From positions 124,001 to 188,000 of the forward strand of contig NZ_RAPF01000004.1 of NCBI RefSeq assembly GCF_003610805.1: a DNA stretch of 64,000 nt. The letters run 5' to 3'. Both the position numbers and the translations under genes were made by a program. The notes under the pieces are model-generated. The model was not told where the DNA came from. It did not search any database and saw nothing but the letters and a program-made list of their open reading frames with translations. This DNA is from Altericroceibacterium spongiae. Lineage in GTDB: Bacteria; Pseudomonadota; Alphaproteobacteria; Sphingomonadales; Sphingomonadaceae. Positions 35,228 through 45,247 of the stretch are shown piece by piece; within the stretch, counting starts at the first letter, position 1, and each line of letters begins with the position of its first letter.

Positions 35228-36534
35228 AAACGGAATCATTAAAGAGTGGGAGCCCGATTTATATTATCGTTCTTATTCTTTTAATGTGGGTTATATATCG
35301 TTTTGCATATTATAATAATGCACCGGTTAGTGCTTATTCTGTAAATGATATGTCGGAATTTTCCGGATTTTCTTCACAATCGTCTTCTTATGCCGGAAAA
35401 ACGGATGGCGCTTTCGTGCTGGATACTATCCGGCAGGACGATCCGGGAGCAGAGCTCTTCCGCGCGGAAGAGGCAGAGCCTGGTGCAGGTCTGCGTGCCG
35501 AGGAAAGCGTCTTAGGGGCAGGGTCTGACCGGGCTCTCTCCTACTTTGCGCCTGTCAGACCGGTAAACGGGGGCAGCCCCTATGGGCAACGACCTTCGGC
35601 GGTTGCGGAGGAGGAGCGGCGCGATTTGGGCTCGGAGAACGACTTTGCCGAGAAGATGCAATCTGTACCGGCCCCGGTCACCCGCCCGCTTGCGGCTTCC
35701 CGCTACGGGCAGGAATTGCCGCCGCTCGCTCATGCGGCCGGTCAGGAGCAGAGAATGACCTTGTCGGCCCCGCATACTGCCAGACGTGCCATTGCGCCGC
35801 GGCGACAGGAGGCACGCCCTGCATTCGACCCGTCCGACGCTGTGCTAACCGCGCCCGTGCCCGAGGATGCGCGAGGGGAAACGGGTTCGCGCTGGTCTGC
35901 CGATGGCTGGCTGTTGCTCCGCCCTGATGACGAGACGCAGGCTGCCCCGTCTCAACCCTCTTACGGGCGCAGTCAGATGGGCGCCGTGCTGCGCTATAAG
36001 CTGACGCCGGGCAGCAGTCATCGCCCTCAGGCTTATATCCGCGGTTCGCAGGCCCTGCAGGGTGTGCAGGAAAGCGAAGCGGCGGCGGGCCTTTCGGTGA
36101 GGCCCCTGCCCGATATACCGGTTGCGCTGTCGGCCGAAGCGCGCGTGACGAAGGCCGGCGCTACTTACGATCTGCGCCCTTCGATTTTTGCGGTCAGCGA
36201 GTTTCCTCCTTTCGCTTTGCCTTTAGGCAGCCGGGCGGAAGTCTATTTGCAGGGAGGATATGTCGGCGGCCGGTGGAAAACCCCCTTTGTGGACGGGCAG
36301 GCGCGCATAGACCGGCCTGCAGGGACACTCGGACCGGCCGGTTTCCAGCTTGGGGTGGGGCTGTGGGGCGGAGCGCAGAAGGGGACATCGCGGGTCGATT
36401 TTGGCCCCGGCCTTCTGATGAATCTGCAATTGGGCCGTGCCATGGCCCGGTTCGCCGCAGACTGGCGGTTTCGTGTTGCCGGCAATGCGGAGCCGGGTTC
36501 CGGTCCGGTGCTGACCGTATCTGCTGGCTTTTGA
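35224..36534 (+). CDS. Membrane-anchored protein with NfrA-C-like barrel domain
   Basis: A 436-aa protein translationally coupled (ATGA) to the NfrB-like glycosyltransferase. A single N-terminal membrane segment (YIIVLILLMWVIYRFAYY) precedes a long, polar, Pro/Ala/Glu-rich linker (about residues 35-240). The last about 190 residues look like the C-terminal beta-barrel part of NfrA: YGRSQMGAVLRYKLTP, YLQGGYVGGRWKTPFVDG, QLGVGLWGGAQKGTSRVDFG and RFRVAGNAEPGSGPVLTV, ending in Phe. The TPR array of NfrA is missing. The first 120 nt of the gene are only about 32% G+C and use TTA leucine codons, unlike the rest. Confidence 0.78.
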   Translation: MKTESLKSGSPIYIIVLILLMWVIYRFAYYNNAPVSAYSVNDMSEFSGFSSQSSSYAGKTDGAFVLDTIRQDDPGAELFRAEEAEPGAGLRAEESVLGAGSDRALSYFAPVRPVNGGSPYGQRPSAVAEEERRDLGSENDFAEKMQSVPAPVTRPLAASRYGQELPPLAHAAGQEQRMTLSAPHTARRAIAPRRQEARPAFDPSDAVLTAPVPEDARGETGSRWSADGWLLLRPDDETQAAPSQPSYGRSQMGAVLRYKLTPGSSHRPQAYIRGSQALQGVQESEAAAGLSVRPLPDIPVALSAEARVTKAGATYDLRPSIFAVSEFPPFALPLGSRAEVYLQGGYVGGRWKTPFVDGQARIDRPAGTLGPAGFQLGVGLWGGAQKGTSRVDFGPGLLMNLQLGRAMARFAADWRFRVAGNAEPGSGPVLTVSAGF

Positions 36535-36604
36535 ACGGGTGAAAGCTGTGATCGAACGCGTTTGAGCGCTTTCCTCTCGCTCCGGACTGGGCTAACCGCA
36601 AGAT

Positions 36605-37516
36605 ATGGATGTCTACCTTCCCATCGCCAATCTTGCGGTCAACGGACTGGTCATCATCCTGCTGGGTGCGGCAACCGGCATATTGTCAGGAATTTTCGGC
36701 GTCGGTGGCGGTTTTCTCACCACACCGCTGATGATTTTCTATGGCATACCGCCCACCGTCGCTGCGGCATCGGCTGCCAGCCAGGTGACCGGGGCAAGCG
36801 TATCGGGCGTTTTCGCGCATACGCGGCGCGGCGGAGTCGATTATCAGATGGGCTCGGTCATGGTCGTGGGCGGGGTGATCGGCACCGGAATCGGCGCGGC
36901 CCTGTTCAACCTGCTCGAAGCGATCGGCCAGATCGATACGACGATCAATATTCTCTATGTCGTGCTGCTGGGCACGATCGGCTCGCTCATGGGGCGCGAA
37001 AGCCTGCAAACGCTGATGAGCAAGGGAAAAGGTCCGCGCAAAGCGGCCAGGCGGCGTCATCACCCGATCGTTGCCAGCCTGCCGCTGCGCTGGCGCTTCT
37101 ACCGCTCGGGCCTTTATATTTCACCGCTCGCGCCGCTGCTGCTGGGCATGGGCGTGGGCGTTCTGACCATGCTGATGGGGGTCGGCGGCGGCTTCATTCT
37201 CGTTCCCGCCATGCTTTATATTCTGGGCATGAGTGCGAATGTCGTGGTCGGTACTTCGCTGTTCCAGATCCTTTTCGTCACCATGGTCACGACCATGATG
37301 CACGCGCTGACTACCAAGGCGGTGGATGTGGTGCTGGCAGGGTTGCTGCTGGTCGGCTCGGTCACGGGGGCGCAGCTCGGTTCGCAATTCGCCGAGAAAG
37401 CCAAGCCCGAATTTCTCCGCCTGATTCTCGCTTTGATCGTTCTTGCCGTGGCGTTGCGCATGGCTTTCGGGCTCGGAATTCGGCCGAGCGAGGTTTATTC
37501 GGTGGTACCGCTGTGA
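36605..37516 (+). CDS. TauE/SafE-family membrane transporter
   Basis: A 303-aa inner-membrane permease of the sulfite exporter TauE/SafE family, with about eight helices in two repeats. The repeated signature appears as ILSGIFGVGGGFLTTPLMIFYGIPP and LTMLMGVGGGFILVPAMLYILGM. Members export sulfite, organosulfonates or similar small anions; the substrate here is unknown. The next gene overlaps by 4 nt and encodes a TIGR02186 protein, a recurrent partner of this TauE subgroup in alphaproteobacteria, so the two probably work together at the membrane. Confidence 0.92.
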   Translation: MDVYLPIANLAVNGLVIILLGAATGILSGIFGVGGGFLTTPLMIFYGIPPTVAAASAASQVTGASVSGVFAHTRRGGVDYQMGSVMVVGGVIGTGIGAALFNLLEAIGQIDTTINILYVVLLGTIGSLMGRESLQTLMSKGKGPRKAARRRHHPIVASLPLRWRFYRSGLYISPLAPLLLGMGVGVLTMLMGVGGGFILVPAMLYILGMSANVVVGTSLFQILFVTMVTTMMHALTTKAVDVVLAGLLLVGSVTGAQLGSQFAEKAKPEFLRLILALIVLAVALRMAFGLGIRPSEVYSVVPL

Positions 37517-38268
37517 AGCGGCTGACTTTCCTGTTGCTGGCCTTTTTCGCTCTGACAGCGCAGCGCGATCCGATTCTGGTGCCCGAAGTTTCGCAGCACG
37601 ATATCGAAGTGCGACAGGGCTTCACCGGCACAGAATTGCTGCTTTACGGCGCCATTCTCGATCCGAGCGGCAGCCGCGCCGCCTCGCAATACGATATCGT
37701 CGTGGTGCTCAAGGGGCCGACCGATGCGATCCGGCTGCGTGAAAAGCAGAAAGTGTTCGGCATCTGGGTGAATGCCAACAATACGGCTTTTCGCTCTGCC
37801 CCGTCTTATTTCGCCGTGGCAAGTTCGCGCCCGATCGACGAAATCGTCGATGAGCGCACAGCGGCGATTTATGAGCTGGGCCTCAAATTCATGCAGCTTT
37901 CGCCGATCGGTGCGATCGATCCCGAAGAGCAGACACGTTTCAAGGCCGGGCTGGTCGATCTGCGGGAGCGGCAGGGGCTGTATCAGCAGGATATGCAAGG
38001 TGTGACGATCAGCGAAGGCGTGCTGTATCAGGCACGGATCAAGCTGCCATCCAATGTGCAGACGGGGCGTTACACAGCGGAGACCTTCGCCATCACCAAG
38101 GGGCGTGTCATCGCATCGGCGACAGCGGATGTCGATGTGCGCAAGGCCGGTCTCGAGGGGCTGGTCGCGCAATATGCGCAGGATTATTCGCTGTTTTACG
38201 GCCTTTTCGCAGTGTTCCTGTCTGTGTTTATGGGCTGGCTGGCCGGGCGGCTCTTCTCTTTCATCTGA
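37513..38268 (+). CDS. TIGR02186 family protein (periplasmic, membrane-anchored)
   Basis: A 251-aa protein of the TIGR02186 family. It starts at a GTG (37513) that overlaps the TauE stop as GTGA; the reading frame goes further upstream but lies inside tauE. The N-terminal signal segment is FLLLAFFALTAQ. The periplasmic part contains VEVRQGFTGTELLLYGA-like sequence (IEVRQGFTGTELLLYGAIL), DIVVVLKGPTDAIRLREKQK and GIWVNANNTAF. A C-terminal helix (YGLFAVFLSVFMGWLAGRLF) anchors it. It probably assists the TauE-type permease; no biochemical role is established. Confidence 0.88.
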   Translation: MKRLTFLLLAFFALTAQRDPILVPEVSQHDIEVRQGFTGTELLLYGAILDPSGSRAASQYDIVVVLKGPTDAIRLREKQKVFGIWVNANNTAFRSAPSYFAVASSRPIDEIVDERTAAIYELGLKFMQLSPIGAIDPEEQTRFKAGLVDLRERQGLYQQDMQGVTISEGVLYQARIKLPSNVQTGRYTAETFAITKGRVIASATADVDVRKAGLEGLVAQYAQDYSLFYGLFAVFLSVFMGWLAGRLFSFI

Positions 38269-38366
38269 CATGAGCTGCACACCGGCATTGACCGCTTTTT
38301 AACGCAGATACTCGTATGTTCCCCGTAACTTGCCGGTAACCGGCAACAAAAACACAGGGACGCGAT

Positions 38367-40070
38367 ATGACCGATTTTGAACGACCCGGACCGGGTGAGG
38401 CTGCTGACCATCGCCCGTTCGAAGCGAGTGGTTCCACCTTTGTGCAAGCTGAGCCTGCGGCGGCCGATCCCGGCCCGCCCATCGGGGCGGTGCTGGAGGT
38501 TTCCGGATCGGATTCGCGCATATTCCTCGATATGGAGCGGCTGCGCGAATGTGCGGTGGATAGCGATGGAAGCGTGGCGCAGGCCGGGCAGGTCGGCAGT
38601 CAGGTCAAAATCCGCAGTAGCACGGGCTGGGTGCTCGCCAATCTGCGCGATCAGGCGCAGGGCACGCATAACGGCCGCCATGGCATACTCGCCCATATCG
38701 ATTTCATGGGCGAAGGCGATGCCGGGCAGATACCGGGCCAGCTGGAGCGTTTCCGCCGGGGTGTCACCCACTTTCCGATGGCCGGATCGCCGGTCTATCC
38801 TGCCGGAAATGCCGATTTGCGACAGGTCTATGCCTCGGACGGGCGCTCCGCCATTCAGATCGGCACGGTCTATCCGACGGCCGATATCCGTGCCGGGATC
38901 TATGTCGATGCCATGCTGGGCAAGCATTTTGCGCTGCTGGGTTCGACCGGCACCGGCAAATCGACCGCCGCAGCATTGATCCTGCACCGGATCTGCGATG
39001 CTTCGCCCGAAGGGCATATCGTGATGATCGATCCGCATGGCGAATATGCCGCCGCGTTCAGCGATAGCGGGGAGATTTTCGATGTCGGCAATCTGCAGAT
39101 GCCCTACTGGCTGATGAACTTCGAGGAACATTGCGAAGCGTTCCTCACCTCGACCGGCGATTCCCGGCAGGAAGATGCCGATATTCTGGCCAAATGCCTG
39201 CTGAAAGCGCGCTCGAAGAACCGGCTTGCCGAAAGTCTCGGCAAGATCACGGTGGACTCGCCGATCCCCTATCTCCTGTCCGATCTCACCAAGTCATTGC
39301 AGGATGAAATGGGGCAGCTCGACAAGGCAACCTCCTCGATCCCGTATATCCGTATCAAATCCAAGATCGAGGATCTGAAAGGCGATCCGCGATACAGTTT
39401 CATGTTCTCCGGAATGCTGGTGGGCGACACGATGACGCAGTTTCTCGGCAAGATTTTCCGTATGCCGGGAGAGGGTAAGCCGATCTCGATCATCGATGTC
39501 TCAGGCGTACCGTCCGATATCACGGCGACGGTGGTGGCGCTGCTCAGTCGGCTGATGTTCGATTTCGCCATCTGGGGGCGCACCGAAGCGACGAGCCCGC
39601 TGCTGCTCGTTTGCGAGGAAGCGCATCGCTACGTTCCCAATGAAAAGAATGCCGATGGCAGTTCGGTTGGCCGTGTCCTGTCACGAATCGCCAAGGAAGG
39701 GCGCAAATACGGCGTTTCGCTGGGTCTGATAACGCAGCGTCCCTCCGATCTTGCCGAAGGCGTTCTGTCGCAATGCGGCACGATCCTGTCCATGCGGCTC
39801 AATAATGAGCGCGATCAGGCTTTCGTGCGGGCGGCCATGCCTGAAGGTGCGCGCGGTTTTCTCGATTCCATCGCTGCCTTGCGTAATCGTGAATGCATCA
39901 TTTGCGGTGAAGGCGTGACCGTGCCGGTGCGTGTGTCTTTCGATGAACTGGAAGAGTCCCGGCGGCCGGCTTCGGACGATCCGAGCTTTTCGAAAGCCTG
40001 GCGCGATATGGCGATCGATCCGGCGATGCTGGACCGGATCGTTCAGCGCTGGCGCAGTCAGAGCAAGTAG
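38367..40070 (+). CDS. HerA-like ATPase (DUF87)
   Basis: A 567-aa FtsK/HerA-superfamily ATPase. An N-terminal beta-barrel HAS-like domain (VLEVSGSDSRIFLDME...VKIRSSTGWVLANLRD) precedes the ATPase core: Walker A LLGSTGTGKSTAA near residue 192, VMIDPHGEYAAAF, Walker B LLLVCEEAHRYVP and sensor/arginine region LGLITQRPSDLAEGVLSQC. HerA proteins form hexameric DNA pumps that work with the nuclease NurA in archaea; bacterial relatives are less understood and some belong to defence loci. No NurA-like or other defence gene is adjacent, so I treat it as a housekeeping-type orphan. Confidence 0.9.
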   Translation: MTDFERPGPGEAADHRPFEASGSTFVQAEPAAADPGPPIGAVLEVSGSDSRIFLDMERLRECAVDSDGSVAQAGQVGSQVKIRSSTGWVLANLRDQAQGTHNGRHGILAHIDFMGEGDAGQIPGQLERFRRGVTHFPMAGSPVYPAGNADLRQVYASDGRSAIQIGTVYPTADIRAGIYVDAMLGKHFALLGSTGTGKSTAAALILHRICDASPEGHIVMIDPHGEYAAAFSDSGEIFDVGNLQMPYWLMNFEEHCEAFLTSTGDSRQEDADILAKCLLKARSKNRLAESLGKITVDSPIPYLLSDLTKSLQDEMGQLDKATSSIPYIRIKSKIEDLKGDPRYSFMFSGMLVGDTMTQFLGKIFRMPGEGKPISIIDVSGVPSDITATVVALLSRLMFDFAIWGRTEATSPLLLVCEEAHRYVPNEKNADGSSVGRVLSRIAKEGRKYGVSLGLITQRPSDLAEGVLSQCGTILSMRLNNERDQAFVRAAMPEGARGFLDSIAALRNRECIICGEGVTVPVRVSFDELEESRRPASDDPSFSKAWRDMAIDPAMLDRIVQRWRSQSK

Positions 40071-40124
40071 GTGCAGAGACGGGCGGAGTGGTCGCTCACG
40101 TTCGTTTTCCCAATCTCAATCCTC

Positions 40125-41579
40125 TCACACATTGGGAGCGAAACGGCCTGCCGGGTCGCCGTCCGTATTGGCCTGCTCGCGCGCTTCGGCTTCGCTTTCG
40201 GCAATCGCCCGTTTGCGCCAGCCGGGACGGCGATAATACCACCATGCCATCAGGAAAGCCGCCAGAGCGCTGACCGGGAATGACAGCCAGATCGCATCCG
40301 AACCCAGCCAGTCATATGTCAGGTAGTAGAAGCCGAGCCGCACCGGATAGAGCGCGATGCCGAGAATAATCAGCGGCACGATCACCACACCGCCCGCACG
40401 CATCGTGGCGGTATAGACCATGGTCACGCCGAACAGGATGAAGTTCCAGCTCGCCAGAAGCTGGATATGCTGCCCGATCGGCACGGCGGCACTGTCCGAA
40501 CCCAGAAAGAGCGACAGCGCCGTCTTGTCGAACAGCAGCAGCGCGACGGTCAGAAAACCCGTCATGGCGAAATTGATGATGATCCCGCTGCGGGTCAGCG
40601 CATCGAGCCGGTGCCACTGACGTGCGCCGATATATTGCGCGGCCATTGCACTGACCGCGCCGCCAATGGCCATGGCGGGCATCTGGATATAGGTGAAAAG
40701 CTGCATGGCGGCGCCATAGGCGGCGGTCATCAGCAGGCCTTCGCGATTGACCAGACCGACCACGATGATTCCGGCGGCCGACATGAGCAGCATCTGCGCG
40801 CCCATCGGCAGACCCTTGGCGATGATGAAGCCCAGTTCGTCCCGGCTGGGCTTGAGATAGGCCAGTTCCGCGCCGCGCAGCCGGAGCGGCAGATCCTTCG
40901 CATAGACATAGGCGATCATCGCCGCGAAGGAGATCAGATTGGCGATCAGCATGGACAGGCCCGAACCGGTAATGCCAAGTTCGGGAAGCGGCCCCCAGCC
41001 GGTGATGAGCAGCGGGTTCACCACCACATCGAGCAGTACGGTCAGCCCCATGAAAATAAGCGGTGTGCGCGCATCGCCCGCGCCGCGCAGGCCCATGGTG
41101 AGAATGACCGAGATGATGACGAAGGGTATGGCGATGAAGACCATGCGCAGATAATCGAGCGCCAGTTGCCATGCGCCGCCCGGTGTGCCCAGCGCATCGA
41201 GCAGCCACGGCGCACCGAACCAGCCGATCATGGCCACGGCCAGAGCGATCAGGAAGCAGAAGCCTACGGCGGTTCCAAAAGTGCGCCTTGCTCCGTCAAT
41301 ATCGCGTGCGCCGTAGCGCTGACCGATTTTGACCGTGCCCGCCATTCCGAAACCGAAAGCGGCGGACATCACCAGAAACATGATGATATTGGCATTGGCC
41401 GTGGCGGCGAGGGCGTTTTCGCCGATCAGCCGTCCGACCCAGATGGAATTGACCGTCCCGTTCAGCGATTGCAGCGAATTGCTGAGCAGAGTGGGCAGGC
41501 TGAACAGAATCAACGTTCGGAAAATCGGACCTTGCGTCAGATCGCCGCGCATGGGTTTGGAAGAGGCGTTTTCGCTCAT
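40125..41579 (-). CDS. MATE-family multidrug efflux transporter
   Basis: A 484-aa inner-membrane antiporter (multidrug and toxic compound extrusion) with twelve hydrophobic helices in two similar halves. Recognisable parts are ILFSLPTLLSNSLQSLNGTVNSIWVG near the N-terminus, GLRGAGDARTPLIFM and GAVSAMAAQYIGARQWHRLDA. Substrate and coupling ion (H+ or Na+) cannot be read from the sequence. Its start overlaps the queE stop by 4 nt, so it is the second gene of that transcript, an arrangement more likely to reflect expression level than function. Confidence 0.93.
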   Translation of the reverse strand: MSENASSKPMRGDLTQGPIFRTLILFSLPTLLSNSLQSLNGTVNSIWVGRLIGENALAATANANIIMFLVMSAAFGFGMAGTVKIGQRYGARDIDGARRTFGTAVGFCFLIALAVAMIGWFGAPWLLDALGTPGGAWQLALDYLRMVFIAIPFVIISVILTMGLRGAGDARTPLIFMGLTVLLDVVVNPLLITGWGPLPELGITGSGLSMLIANLISFAAMIAYVYAKDLPLRLRGAELAYLKPSRDELGFIIAKGLPMGAQMLLMSAAGIIVVGLVNREGLLMTAAYGAAMQLFTYIQMPAMAIGGAVSAMAAQYIGARQWHRLDALTRSGIIINFAMTGFLTVALLLFDKTALSLFLGSDSAAVPIGQHIQLLASWNFILFGVTMVYTATMRAGGVVIVPLIILGIALYPVRLGFYYLTYDWLGSDAIWLSFPVSALAAFLMAWWYYRRPGWRKRAIAESEAEAREQANTDGDPAGRFAPNV

Positions 41580-42310
41580 GTCCCTCTAGTGTCTCCGAAA
41601 AGCCGAATGTGCAACCTTTTGGACAGAGTCAATTTCTGGGCAATGCAGATTTCCGCCAGCCAGCTTTCGCGCTGTTCCAGCACGTCGGCTTCGGTCCCTT
41701 CGGCCATCAGCATGATTTTGGCGGATGGAATGGTATGGGCTTTTTGCAGCGCGAGGACTTCGTCCACATCGGCAGGCTCGGCGATCACGAATTTGAATGT
41801 CGCGCGCGGTTCCTGCGTCCAGTGGGCGAGCCTTTCGGGATTGAGCGCCAGATCGGCCGGATTGCCCGAATGGGCGAGTTTGGGGCTGACATTATACTGG
41901 CTCACCAGCGGGTCGAGCGCGGGATGCGGTGCCACCGAACCGTTGGTTTCGATCTCCACGATCATACCGGGCAGATGCCCCAGCATCCGGGCGAGTGCGG
42001 CGCCTTGCAGCAGCGGTTCGCCGCCGGTGATAATCAGCCGGTCCTGCCCGAATGCCGCGATTTGCCGGGCGGCATCTTCCTCGCTCAGCGTCAGTTGATT
42101 GGCGGCGCGCGGATAGGTGGGATCGCGGCGATGCGGGCGATTATCGCCCTCGAAATGCCAGGTATAGGCCGTGTCGCACCATTCGCAGGCGAGATTGCAG
42201 CGCGACAGGCGGATAAAGGTGCATGGCTTGCCCATGCTCGGCCCTTCGCCCTGCAGCGAAGCGAAGATTTCCGGCTCGCCCGGTGTGGTCGTGGCCAGAG
42301 TCAGCGGCAT
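41576..42310 (-). CDS. queE: 7-carboxy-7-deazaguanine synthase
   Basis: A 244-aa radical SAM enzyme of queuosine/7-deazaguanine synthesis that converts 6-carboxy-tetrahydropterin to 7-carboxy-7-deazaguanine. IFASLQGEGPSMGKPCTFIR starts the core. The 4Fe-4S motif is CNLACEWC (C-x3-C-x2-C), the SAM-binding glycine motif is ITGGEPLLQ, and VEIETNGS follows. The insertion DTAYTWHFEGDNRPHRRDP is typical of the long QueE subtype. No other que gene is in the window. The MATE gene follows with a 4-nt overlap. Confidence 0.93.
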   Translation of the reverse strand: MPLTLATTTPGEPEIFASLQGEGPSMGKPCTFIRLSRCNLACEWCDTAYTWHFEGDNRPHRRDPTYPRAANQLTLSEEDAARQIAAFGQDRLIITGGEPLLQGAALARMLGHLPGMIVEIETNGSVAPHPALDPLVSQYNVSPKLAHSGNPADLALNPERLAHWTQEPRATFKFVIAEPADVDEVLALQKAHTIPSAKIMLMAEGTEADVLEQRESWLAEICIAQKLTLSKRLHIRLFGDTRGT

Positions 42311-42345
42311 GACTGCCCCGTTTTCGCGCTCCTTATGCCGCTCCT

Positions 42346-42432
42346 ATCGCCATGCCTGCGCGGGGGGGACGCCGGCGAAGACCAGCGCCATCCGCTTCGG
42401 TTTCCCGCTCGCACAGGAATGACGAAAGGGGA
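42346..42432. repeat. Degenerate intergenic repeat
   Basis: Contains ATGCCTGCGCGGGGGGGACG at one end and GGAATGACGAAAGG at the other, resembling the dispersed repeat of sphingomonads that pairs a CCCGCnnnnGCGGG core with ATGACGA ends. A similar block lies at 54046-54126. Both copies are degraded. Confidence 0.4.
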
Positions 42433-42449
42433 GGGCCGGGGCGAACCCA

Positions 42450-45161
42450 TCACCCCAGACGCGCCAGCGCCGCGTCGAGCCGGGTCACTTCGGCAGCGTG
42501 ATGGGCATGGTCAGCGCGGGCCTTTTCGACCGCTTCGGGCTTGGCTTTCTCGACGAATTTGGGATTGTCGAGCCGCTTCGCGAGGCTGTCCCGCTCTTTT
42601 TCCGCAGCGGTTTTGGCTTTGGCGAGGCGAGCCTTTTCAGCTTCCACATCGATCACGCCTTCGAGTGGGATGATGAACACATCCTCACCCGCCATCACCT
42701 GCATGGCGGCGCCTGCCGGGGCTTCGTTAAAGGCGACCGGAGTGAGCCGGGCAAGCCGTTCGATGGCTGCTGCGCTGCGCTCCACCACCCGTCTGGCGAG
42801 ATCGGACGGGGCGGGGCAATAAGCGGCCAGCTTGGCGCCGGGGGCAATGCCCAGTTCGTTTTTCGCCGCACGAATGGCGGTGGTGAGCTGGATCACCCAG
42901 TCTATCGCATCGGTGGCCGAAGCATCGATGCGGGCTTCGGGTTGCGGCCATTGGGCGAGAATCAGTTCATAGGGGCGTTTACCCTGCGCATGCCACAATT
43001 CTTCGGTGACGAAGGGCATGAAGGGATGCAGCATCACCAGAATCTGATCGAGTGCCCAGCCGGCCACTGCGCGGGTTTCCTTTGCCGGCATGGCATCGGG
43101 ATCGCCCTGGAAAACCGGCTTGATGAGTTCGAGATACCAGTCGCAGAAGGTCGCCCAGGTGAACTGATAAATCGCACTGGCAGCCGCATCGAAACGCAAA
43201 TCGCCCATCGCTTTGTCGAGCGCTTCGGCGGTTTTGGTCACTTCGCCGATGATCCACTGATTGGCCGCCAGTTTGGCTTCCGGCGCGGCCACGCTATCGC
43301 TCGCGACGATGCCGTTGGTCTGGCAAAAACGCGCGGCATTCCACAGTTTGGTGGCGAAGTTGCGATAACCTTCGACACGCTTTTCATCCATCTTCACATC
43401 GCGGCCCTGACTTTCCATCGAGGCCATGAAGAAGCGCAGCGCATCGGCGCCATATTTGTCGATCAGGGTCAGCGGATCGACCACATTGCCCTTCGATTTA
43501 GACATTTTCTGCCCGTCCGCCGCGCGCACCAGCCCATGGAGATAAAGCCGCTTCCACGGCACTTCACCCATGAATTCAATGCCCTGCATCGCCATGCGGG
43601 CATCCCAGAAGAACAGGATGTCGAAGCCGGAGATCAGCAGATCATTGGGATAATGTTTGCGCAGCAATTCGGTATCGTCCGGCCAGCCCAGCGTGCCGAA
43701 GGGCCACAGAGCGGAGGAGAACCATGTATCGAGCACGTCGGGATCGCGCGTAAGGGTGGCTCCGTCACCGGCCTGCGCCTGTGCCTCGTCCTCGCTTTCG
43801 GCAACATAGACCTTGCCATCGGCATCATACCATGCCGGGATCTGATGCCCCCACCAGAGCTGGCGTGAGACACACCAGGGCTGGATATTCTCCATCCAGT
43901 TGAAGAAGGTCTTTTCCCATGTCTTCGGGATGATTTCGATATCGCCCTTGCGCACCGCTTCCATCGGCGGCTGGGCGAGCGTTTCGGCATCGACATACCA
44001 CTGATCGGTCAGCCATGGCTCGATCACCACGCCGCCGCGATCGCCGAAAGGTGTGGCGACGGTGCGCGGTTCGGCGTCCAGCAGTTCTTCCTCGCCATCC
44101 TTGTTTTTGGTGATGTGGGGAATGAGGAAGCCCAGTTCCTTCATCCGTTCGACCACCAGCTTGCGCGCATCGAAACGGTCGAGCCCGATAAACTCTTCCG
44201 GCACCAGACCGTCAGCGGTCTGTATCACCGCAGCATCCTGATCGAGCATGTTGAGCATATTGGCGGGCTTGATCCCGGCTCGCTTGCCCACCTCGAAATC
44301 GTTAAAATCATGCCCCGGCGTAATCTTCACCGCGCCCGAGCCCAGTTCCGGGTCGGCATGTTCGTCCGCCACGATCTTGAAACGGCGACCGGTGATCGGC
44401 TGAAGGATGTCCTTCCCGATAACCGGGGTATAGCGCGCATCATCGGGATGCACGGCCACGGCCATATCTGCCAGCATGGTTTCAGGGCGCGTGGTGGCGA
44501 CTTCGATATAATCGCGGCCATCGGGCAAGGTCACACCGTCAGCCAGCGTATATTTGAAATGCCAGAAGCCGCTTTTCACATCCTTTGTCTCGACTTCGAG
44601 ATCGGAAATCGCAGTCTTCAGTTTCGGGTCCCAGTTGACCAGACGCTTATCGCGGTAAATCAGGCCCTTATTATAAAGGTCGACAAAAACCTTGAGGACG
44701 GCTTTGGAAAAATGCTCGTCCATGGTGAACTGTTCACGGCTCCAGTCCATCGAACAGCCGAGGCGGCGCATCTGGCGGGTGATCGTGCCGCCGGACTGCT
44801 CTTTCCATTCCCAGACATGCTGAAGAAATGCCTCGCGGCCGATCTCGGCGCGCTTGATACCCTGCGATTCGAGATTGCGCTCCACCACCATCTGCGTGGC
44901 GATACCGGCATGATCGGTGCCGACCACCCAGAGGGCATCTTTACCTTTTAAGCGCTGATACCGGATCACAATGTCTTGTAGTGTGTTATCAAGCGCATGG
45001 CCGATATGAAGCGAGCCGGTCACATTGGGGGGAGGGTTCACAATCGTGAAAGGTTCTGCATCCGGGCGTTCCGGACGAAACAGACCGTTTTCTTCCCAAT
45101 GGGCATACCACCGCTTTTCGATGGCGGCGGGATCGAATGTTGTATCGAGCTGGCTTGTCAT
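42450..45161 (-). CDS. valS: Valyl-tRNA synthetase
   Basis: A 903-aa class I aminoacyl-tRNA synthetase that charges tRNA-Val. The active-site motifs are [18 protein letters not shown] (HIGH) and [13 protein letters not shown] (KMSKS). The large CP1 editing domain, which removes misacylated Thr-tRNA, lies between them. The C-terminal coiled coil ([21 protein letters not shown]...) is typical of ValS. ATG 45159-45161 gives the usual N-terminus ([19 protein letters not shown]); the frame to 45200 is an artefact. It is divergent from the Mla operon. Confidence 0.98.
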   Translation of the reverse strand: MTSQLDTTFDPAAIEKRWYAHWEENGLFRPERPDAEPFTIVNPPPNVTGSLHIGHALDNTLQDIVIRYQRLKGKDALWVVGTDHAGIATQMVVERNLESQGIKRAEIGREAFLQHVWEWKEQSGGTITRQMRRLGCSMDWSREQFTMDEHFSKAVLKVFVDLYNKGLIYRDKRLVNWDPKLKTAISDLEVETKDVKSGFWHFKYTLADGVTLPDGRDYIEVATTRPETMLADMAVAVHPDDARYTPVIGKDILQPITGRRFKIVADEHADPELGSGAVKITPGHDFNDFEVGKRAGIKPANMLNMLDQDAAVIQTADGLVPEEFIGLDRFDARKLVVERMKELGFLIPHITKNKDGEEELLDAEPRTVATPFGDRGGVVIEPWLTDQWYVDAETLAQPPMEAVRKGDIEIIPKTWEKTFFNWMENIQPWCVSRQLWWGHQIPAWYDADGKVYVAESEDEAQAQAGDGATLTRDPDVLDTWFSSALWPFGTLGWPDDTELLRKHYPNDLLISGFDILFFWDARMAMQGIEFMGEVPWKRLYLHGLVRAADGQKMSKSKGNVVDPLTLIDKYGADALRFFMASMESQGRDVKMDEKRVEGYRNFATKLWNAARFCQTNGIVASDSVAAPEAKLAANQWIIGEVTKTAEALDKAMGDLRFDAAASAIYQFTWATFCDWYLELIKPVFQGDPDAMPAKETRAVAGWALDQILVMLHPFMPFVTEELWHAQGKRPYELILAQWPQPEARIDASATDAIDWVIQLTTAIRAAKNELGIAPGAKLAAYCPAPSDLARRVVERSAAAIERLARLTPVAFNEAPAGAAMQVMAGEDVFIIPLEGVIDVEAEKARLAKAKTAAEKERDSLAKRLDNPKFVEKAKPEAVEKARADHAHHAAEVTRLDAALARLG

Positions 45162-45247
45162 GACAGGCTGGCCTTTGCCAGCGCCCAAAGCCAAGGGCAA
45201 CTTGTTTGCCTTGTCGAAGCCACATTTTCCTCACATAGCGATGCACA

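Noticed and set aside
38367-40070. HerA-like gene as part of an anti-phage defence island
   Set aside because: No nuclease, SIR2, DUF4297 or other effector gene is adjacent; neighbours are TIGR02186 and MATE genes.
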